Below are positions 16,461 to 20,256 of a stretch of DNA of 20,256 bases, in pieces. Both the position numbers and the translations under genes were made by a program. Source of the stretch: Anaerolineales bacterium. GTDB taxonomy: Bacteria > Chloroflexota > Anaerolineae > Anaerolineales > Villigracilaceae. The DNA lies in assembly GCA_016789485.1 (NCBI GenBank), contig JAEURE010000013.1, forward strand, positions 1 to 20,256. Direction: 5' to 3'. The number at the start of each line of letters is the position of its first letter. Position 1 is the first letter of the stretch. The notes beneath the pieces are model-generated. The model made no database searches and had not been told where the DNA came from. It saw only the letters and a list, made by a program, of their open reading frames with translations.

Positions 16461-17567
16461 CTATTGTACCGCACCGACATAAACCCTTGGCACGCGCGCG
16501 CTAATATTCGTCATCACCTCATATTCGTTCGTACCCGTCCAAGCAGCAAGCTCTTCAGCAGTGATTCCACCGCCCAACAAAGTGACCTCACTCCCCACTT
16601 TCACATCGTCCTCGCCTACATTTACCATGAATTGATCCATACAGATGCGCCCAACTTGTGGATACGACTTCCCGTTGATGATGACCCGCGCTTGGTTTGT
16701 CATTCTGCGAAAATATCCATCCGCATAGCCGCACGGGACAGTGACGATTCTTGTCTGCACCTCAGCCTGCCACAACGACCCATAACTGACACTTCGCCCC
16801 GGCAGTGTGACCTTGCTATATGCCACCTTCGATTTCCAAGTGAGCACAGGTTTCACATCGATCTTCGTCTGAATATCGCGTCCGGGATAAACACCATAAA
16901 ACAAAACACCGGGGCGCACCATATCCAGATGCGCTTGCGGCAGATTTAGAATCCCACCCGAATTGCAGACATGCCGCATGGGCATGGGCAGGCTGTTCTT
17001 TTCATAGAAACGCAATACTTCCTGAAAGCGTTCAAGTTGAAGAGGTGCGGGTGTCACACTTGCATTTGCTTGCTCGGAATTAGCAAGATGAGTATAAATC
17101 CCCTCTATATAAATGTGGCTACACGCAAGTGATGTCTTGATAAACTCTTCCGCTTCATATTCATGGACCCCCACCCGCTCCATGCCTGTGTCAATTTTCA
17201 AATGGACTTTGAGTCTCTGGCGGGTAGATTCCCCCAATTGTTCGGCAGCAGTTAACAGGTCAGGCGAAGAGGCGGTGAGAATTAAGTCGTGTTCAAAAAA
17301 CAGCGGCAGCTGCTCGATCAACGTGCCACCCGCAACGAGGATCGGTTTCTTGATTCCAAGCCCGCGCAATTGAATCGCTTCTTCAACAAGCGCAACGCCA
17401 AGATAATCCGCATACGGCTCGATGAACGGAGCCACGCCTTCGATTCCGTGACCGTACGCATTGGCTTTGACCATCGGCATGACCTTTGCTTTCCCCACAT
17501 GGGCGCGGATGGCTTCGAGATTTTTCTTTAGCTGTTCGAGATTGACTTCAAGATAAGTGGGACGCAT
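16461..17567 (-). CDS. alr: Alanine racemase
   Basis: PLP enzyme that interconverts L- and D-alanine, supplying D-Ala for peptidoglycan. The 368-aa length is standard. The PLP lysine K34 is in VKANAYGHG and the second catalytic base Y262 is in SVSYGSLW. DTGMERVG (126-133), HVCNSGG (199-205), MVRPGVLFYG and CGYADGY are all as expected for the fold-type III barrel, followed by the C-terminal beta domain with GRICMDQFMV. Its presence suggests a D-Ala-containing wall or at least D-Ala use. ATG 17567 lies 2 nt after the GNAT stop with no Shine-Dalgarno, so coupled translation is likely. Confidence 0.96.
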   Translation of the reverse strand: MRPTYLEVNLEQLKKNLEAIRAHVGKAKVMPMVKANAYGHGIEGVAPFIEPYADYLGVALVEEAIQLRGLGIKKPILVAGGTLIEQLPLFFEHDLILTASSPDLLTAAEQLGESTRQRLKVHLKIDTGMERVGVHEYEAEEFIKTSLACSHIYIEGIYTHLANSEQANASVTPAPLQLERFQEVLRFYEKNSLPMPMRHVCNSGGILNLPQAHLDMVRPGVLFYGVYPGRDIQTKIDVKPVLTWKSKVAYSKVTLPGRSVSYGSLWQAEVQTRIVTVPCGYADGYFRRMTNQARVIINGKSYPQVGRICMDQFMVNVGEDDVKVGSEVTLLGGGITAEELAAWTGTNEYEVMTNISARVPRVYVGAVQ

Positions 17568-17569
17568 GA

Positions 17570-18025
17570 TTATTTGTGAATGGGATTCGCCCGCCAGTGA
17601 TATTCAACATCAGGCTCGGACTCGGGCGCCGGGCTGACGCCAAATTTTTCGGCGACAAAACCGTTCTTTTCATAAAAGGCGCGCGCCATTTTATTGACGA
17701 CATGTGTATAAAGCCAGATATGTTTCGGCAAAAGTTCGCGAGCTTTCATGAGCAATGCCTGCCCAACACCTTGACGATGGTAGTCCGGGTCTACATACAG
17801 ACGGTCAATAAAATCACCTTGAATCGCGAGAAAACCGATCGGCACATTATCCCGTTCGTACACCCAAATTTGATTGTCAGGAACGATCGCACTCCGAAAA
17901 TACTCACGTGCACCTTCCAGCTCAAAGCCCATGCGCTTCATCAAATCGGGCATGGCAGTGTGCATGGCTCTAAACCAAAAGGCAGTTACAACTTCAAAAT
18001 CATCTTCACGATACAAACGGATCAT
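17570..18025 (-). CDS. GNAT-family N-acetyltransferase
   Basis: Small 151-aa acetyl-CoA-dependent acyltransferase, near the minimal GNAT size. The acetyl-CoA loop is HRQGVGQALL at 83-92 (Q85, G86, G88). It follows the beta4 strand DRLYVDPDY, and YEKNGF near residues 118-123 is the usual motif B end. The acceptor cannot be assigned. It is the first gene of the alr-lspA-lspA-rluD-ltaE run. AGGAG lies 6 nt before ATG 18025. The start is only 14 nt past a strong hairpin terminator, leaving no obvious room for a dedicated promoter. Confidence 0.9.
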   Translation of the reverse strand: MIRLYREDDFEVVTAFWFRAMHTAMPDLMKRMGFELEGAREYFRSAIVPDNQIWVYERDNVPIGFLAIQGDFIDRLYVDPDYHRQGVGQALLMKARELLPKHIWLYTHVVNKMARAFYEKNGFVAEKFGVSPAPESEPDVEYHWRANPIHK

Positions 18026-18035
18026 TGCGCTCCTG

Positions 18036-18075
18036 TTAAAAAATAAGTGGACGGCGTAGGCCGTCCACTTATTTT
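18036..18075 (-). terminator. Rho-independent terminator of the DUF1761 gene
   Basis: A perfect 16-bp stem (18040-18055 with 18060-18075) closes a 4-nt loop and is G/C-rich near the loop. On the minus strand it is followed by a T-run ending in AAC. It lies 28 nt after the DUF1761 stop and 14 nt before the next start codon. Confidence 0.85.
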
Positions 18076-18103
18076 ACTTGCAAAAGTTGATTATCTCTCA
18101 GGT

Positions 18104-18514
18104 TTAATGCCAGGCGCCAAGAATGGCACCGAACAAGAGGAAATTGACAAGGTGGTTGCCAATCTCAATTGCCCAAATCTTCAACCCATGGCCTGCAAAA
18201 AGTTTATTGACCAGATACGTGGGAGCAATAAAGCCAAGCCAAAGCATAAATCCAATCCGAGCGCCGGAAGCTGCATCCACACCGCCCATGAAGTTGACCA
18301 TCAATGCCATGGCAACCGCCTGAACGAATGAAGAAAGCACGGTCAGCCCCCATGTCATGCCCATATTTTCCATGCCGGGCTGTTCCCTGCCTGCCCCAAC
18401 AACCTTCCACCACATTGGGAAGAACGTCTTCGGGTTGTACCAGATCGACCCGCTGATCATACTCACCACAACGCAAACCACAACCGCCAGCCAATTAATT
18501 GAACTAAAATCCAT
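18104..18514 (-). CDS. DUF1761 family small membrane protein
   Basis: A 136-aa protein with about four hydrophobic helices (about 7-24, 53-75, 84-105 and 110-133). The pattern fits DUF1761, whose function is unknown: INWLAVVVCVVVSMISGSIWY at the N-terminus, then NPKTFFPMWWK, and FLLFGAILGAW at the end. The frame is open to 18562, but ATG 18514 has GGAGG 5 nt upstream and gives the family-typical start. The gene is its own transcription unit, with a near-consensus promoter at 18565-18593 and a strong terminator at 18036-18075. A palindromic operator fills the promoter spacer, so it is the one gene here with visible dedicated repression control. Confidence 0.85.
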   Translation of the reverse strand: MDFSSINWLAVVVCVVVSMISGSIWYNPKTFFPMWWKVVGAGREQPGMENMGMTWGLTVLSSFVQAVAMALMVNFMGGVDAASGARIGFMLWLGFIAPTYLVNKLFAGHGLKIWAIEIGNHLVNFLLFGAILGAWH

Positions 18515-18564
18515 TTCAGCCTCCAATTTTAAAGTTGAACGGCACGCGCCGATCCAGTACAAAT

Positions 18565-18593
18565 ATTATATCAGAACATTTGTTCTGTTTCAA
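18565..18593 (-). promoter_or_regulatory. Sigma-70 promoter of the DUF1761 gene
   Basis: The minus strand reads TTGAAA (18588-18593), a 17-bp spacer, and TATAAT (18565-18570) preceded by TGA as an extended -10. Predicted start of transcription is near 18558, giving a leader of about 44 nt. It is the best promoter match in the window. Confidence 0.8.
18572..18587. promoter_or_regulatory. Palindromic operator resembling a LexA (Cheo-box) site
   Basis: CAGAACA-tt-TGTTCTG is a 7-bp perfect inverted repeat with a 2-bp centre. It contains GAAC-N4-GTTC, the core of the SOS box known from Bacillus and actinobacteria. It fills 16 of the 17 spacer bases between -35 and -10, so a bound protein would block RNA polymerase. 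LexA is the leading candidate by motif, but another dimeric repressor is possible. Confidence 0.6.
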
Positions 18594-18600
18594 GCCCCGA

Positions 18601-18636
18601 AAATAAAATTCCGCCCTGACTTTTCGATCAGGGCGG
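18601..18636 (-). terminator. Rho-independent terminator of cystathionine beta-synthase
   Basis: A 9-bp stem, ccgccctga (18611-18619) with tcagggcgg (18628-18636), is followed on the minus strand by AATTTTATTTT. It begins 8 nt after the synthase stop codon and separates it from the DUF1761 promoter. Confidence 0.85.
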
Positions 18637-18644
18637 GTTCAGGT

Positions 18645-20057
18645 CTATATCTTTCCAGCTACATAATCCAGCACATCGATCTTGGTGAGGATGCCGATCG
18701 GTTTGCTGTTTTCCACAACGATGAGGGCATAGCCCGCCGTGAGGGACGGCATAGCCTCTTCCAGCGGGGTTTCAGGCGGGAAGACTGCCCCGGCATTTTG
18801 CACGAGATCGTCGATCTTTTCATCGTTATTATGTTCGTGTTTTTCAAGCATGTGATTGAGCAGGTCCACCTCTTCGATGAGACCCGCAAGCGATCCATCC
18901 GCGCCGACAACTGGCATCTGGGATACTGCATTTTGGTGCATCACTGACACCACTTTGCGGATCGAGTCACCAAGCGTCGCTGTGATCAATGCCTTGTTTG
19001 GCTTGGCAATTAACAGGTCGCCCAGAGCCGTTTCTCCGAATTCCATCGAGAGGAATCCAAACTCGCGCATCCACTTGTCGTCATAGAATTTCGAAAGATA
19101 GCGAGATCCCGAATCAGGCAGAATCACCACGGGGATGCGTCCCGCGGGAAGCTTGCGGCAATATTTGAGAGCGCCTGCAATCGCGGAGCCGGACGAACCG
19201 CCCGCAAAAATTCCCTCCTGCCGAACCAGTTGACGCGCCCACAAAAATGACTCGCGGTCACCCGCGCGTTCGATGGCATCCACCACGGTGATATCCATGG
19301 CGGAGGGTAAGAAGTCTTCGCCAATGCCTTCCACTTTATAGGTTTTGGGATATGCGCCCGGGGGAATCTTGCCTTTGTTCTGCCAAATTTCAGTAAGGAT
19401 CGAACCTTCGATATCCACACCGACGATCTGAATGTTGGGATTCCTGGATTTGAGATAGCGCCCCACCCCGCTGATGGTTCCGCCTGTGCCAATGCCAATG
19501 ATGACATCGGTCAGTTTGCCTTCCGTCTGTTCCCACAACTCGGGGCCAGTGCTGATCTCATGAGTCTTTGGGTTATCGGGATTGTGATATTGATTTGCCA
19601 AAATTGCGTTCGGAGTTTCACGCGCGAACTTCTTGGCGACTTCATAATACGAGCGCGGATCGTCGGGACCAACGGCGGTGGGAGTGATGACCACCTTCGC
19701 GCCATAGGCTCGCAATAATAAAATCTTTTCGTTGCTCATCTTGTCAGGCATGACGAAGATGGTTTTATAGCCCTTCAATGCCGCCGCGATCGCGAGACCG
19801 ACGCCTGTGTTTCCAGAAGTCGCTTCGACGATGGTGCCGCCCGGCTTGATCTCTCCCCTCTTCTCTGCCTGCTCGACAATATTTGCCCCGACTCGATCCT
19901 TGACCGAACCGCCGGGATTCATGAATTCCAATTTTGCATACAACGGGACGGGCAGGTCACGCCCAATTCGCTCCAACCTGACCAGCGGCGTATTCCCCAT
20001 CGCGCCAAGCACATTATTAAAGACTCGTCTCTCTTTTGATTCGGGTAATCCTATCAT
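18645..20057 (-). CDS. cbs: Cystathionine beta-synthase with C-terminal CBS-domain pair
   Basis: PLP enzyme that joins serine and homocysteine to cystathionine, the first step of reverse transsulfuration. The 470-aa protein has the cysteine-synthase fold with PLP lysine K53 (GGSVKDR), TSGNTG (80-85), GTGGTISG (190-197) and the PLP-nitrogen-contact serine region PDSGSRYLSK (314-323). KVEGIGEDFLP (241-251) is the pattern that separates true CBS from CysK, and CysK lacks the extra C-terminus. Two CBS domains (about 350-410 and 415-468) form a regulatory Bateman module, possibly sensing an adenosyl ligand. No N-terminal heme region is present. The start is firm: AAGGAG 5 nt before ATG 20057. No cystathionine gamma-lyase is in the window. 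Confidence 0.94.
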   Translation of the reverse strand: MIGLPESKERRVFNNVLGAMGNTPLVRLERIGRDLPVPLYAKLEFMNPGGSVKDRVGANIVEQAEKRGEIKPGGTIVEATSGNTGVGLAIAAALKGYKTIFVMPDKMSNEKILLLRAYGAKVVITPTAVGPDDPRSYYEVAKKFARETPNAILANQYHNPDNPKTHEISTGPELWEQTEGKLTDVIIGIGTGGTISGVGRYLKSRNPNIQIVGVDIEGSILTEIWQNKGKIPPGAYPKTYKVEGIGEDFLPSAMDITVVDAIERAGDRESFLWARQLVRQEGIFAGGSSGSAIAGALKYCRKLPAGRIPVVILPDSGSRYLSKFYDDKWMREFGFLSMEFGETALGDLLIAKPNKALITATLGDSIRKVVSVMHQNAVSQMPVVGADGSLAGLIEEVDLLNHMLEKHEHNNDEKIDDLVQNAGAVFPPETPLEEAMPSLTAGYALIVVENSKPIGILTKIDVLDYVAGKI

Positions 20058-20088
20058 TTTCTCTCCTTGGTTGGGGGTATTTTACCGT

Positions 20089-20147
20089 AAAGAACAGACC
20101 TCCGAGTTCTTTGCGAAGCACCCTGTGGGTGAAGAACTCGGAGGTCT
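20089..20147 (-). terminator. Long-hairpin terminator of the rightmost gene
   Basis: A perfect 16-bp stem (20096-20111 with 20132-20147) carries an inner 5-bp hairpin, caccc-tgt-gggtg (20119-20131), beyond a 7-nt bulge. On the minus strand it is followed by GTTCTTTA. It begins 26 nt after the FGE-like stop and ends about 30 nt before the cbs ribosome-binding site. TTTACCGTAAA (20081-20091), a short palindrome over a possible TAAAAT -10 for cbs (20079-20084), sits in the remaining gap; no -35 is seen. Confidence 0.8.
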
Positions 20148-20173
20148 TGATTATAGAAACCAGTATTTCAAAA

Positions 20174-20256
20174 CTAAGGTGAACTGGCACAACGAAAACC
20201 AAGGTTATAGCCGAAAGTCGACGGGACACCCCAATAACGATCTGTGGTTCGAACAT
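20174..20256 (-). CDS. C-terminal end of a formylglycine-generating-enzyme-like (SUMF1) protein, partial
   Basis: Only the last 27 codons before TAG 20174-20176 are in the window. They end in YNLGFRCASSP, which carries the GFRCA motif that closes FGE-sulfatase/SUMF1 domain proteins. The preceding VRTTDRYWG fits the arginine-rich strand usually found just before it. Family members oxidise a cysteine to formylglycine (true FGE) or are C-type-lectin-fold ligand or signalling domains with no catalysis, and these cannot be distinguished from the tail. An overlapping open frame starting at the same edge is a shadow. It is followed by the strong terminator at 20089-20147. Confidence 0.72.
   Translation of the reverse strand, partial: VRTTDRYWGVPSTFGYNLGFRCASSP

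Noticed and set aside
18357..18947. 196-codon plus-strand open frame across DUF1761, its promoter and the cbs C-terminus
   Set aside because: It spans a promoter, an operator and a terminator of the other strand and has no start signal or recognisable domain.
20017..20256. 79-codon minus-strand open frame running over the right edge and into cbs
   Set aside because: Its product has no family features, it runs through a strong terminator hairpin, and it overlaps the cbs start. Another frame in the same place ends in the FGE-like GFRCA motif.

Overview
The window is a gene-dense stretch (about 50% GC by eye) of a bacterial chromosome with no mobile elements, RNA genes or CRISPR. The genes suggest Chloroflexota, most likely class Anaerolineae. 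The pointers are a 7TM/GAF membrane sensor ending in a sigma-r4-like helix-turn-helix, an Lgt with non-proteobacterial substitutions, a PIP-synthase-like CDP-alcohol phosphotransferase, and an Ig-like domain of the kind seen on Chloroflexi penicillin-binding proteins. This placement is inference from protein style only.

Layout. (A) 1-8476, all minus strand, reading from high to low coordinates: purine nucleoside phosphorylase, a membrane-anchored Ig-like protein, a GNAT acetyltransferase, a 7TM-GAF-HTH sensor, an S1-domain RNA-binding protein, FtsK, a CDP-alcohol phosphatidyltransferase and Lgt (cut by the window edge). Gaps run from 0 to about 50 nt, so this looks like one long operon starting from an extended -10 promoter near 8550. 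(B) 8477-8622 is a divergent regulatory region and the longest gene-free stretch; it carries an imperfect inverted repeat around the phosphorylase -10. (C) 8623-13352, plus strand: a two-gene cyclic-di-GMP unit, a membrane GAF-HD-GYP phosphodiesterase followed 2 nt later by a membrane GAF-GGDEF cyclase. It converges on the next operon with only 6 nt between stop codons. (D) 13359-18025, minus strand: GNAT acetyltransferase, alanine racemase, two tandem lspA genes, rluD and threonine aldolase, with gaps of 2 to 22 nt or short overlaps. (E) 18104-18593: a single DUF1761 membrane-protein gene with its own near-consensus promoter, whose 17-bp spacer is filled by a 16-bp palindrome resembling a LexA 'Cheo box', and with its own hairpin terminator. 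(F) 18645-20057: cystathionine beta-synthase between two terminators. (G) 20174-20256: the C-terminal end of a formylglycine-generating-enzyme-like gene entering from the right.

Common themes are the cell envelope (lgt, two lspA, alr, ftsK, phospholipid synthesis), signalling (c-di-GMP pair, 7TM-GAF-HTH) and amino-acid metabolism (alr, ltaE, cbs). No defence island or clearly new multi-gene system is visible. The items most worth following are the operator-in-spacer promoter at 18565-18593, the kinase-less 7TM-GAF-HTH sensor, the tandem lspA pair, and the Lgt lacking two residues known from the E. coli enzyme.
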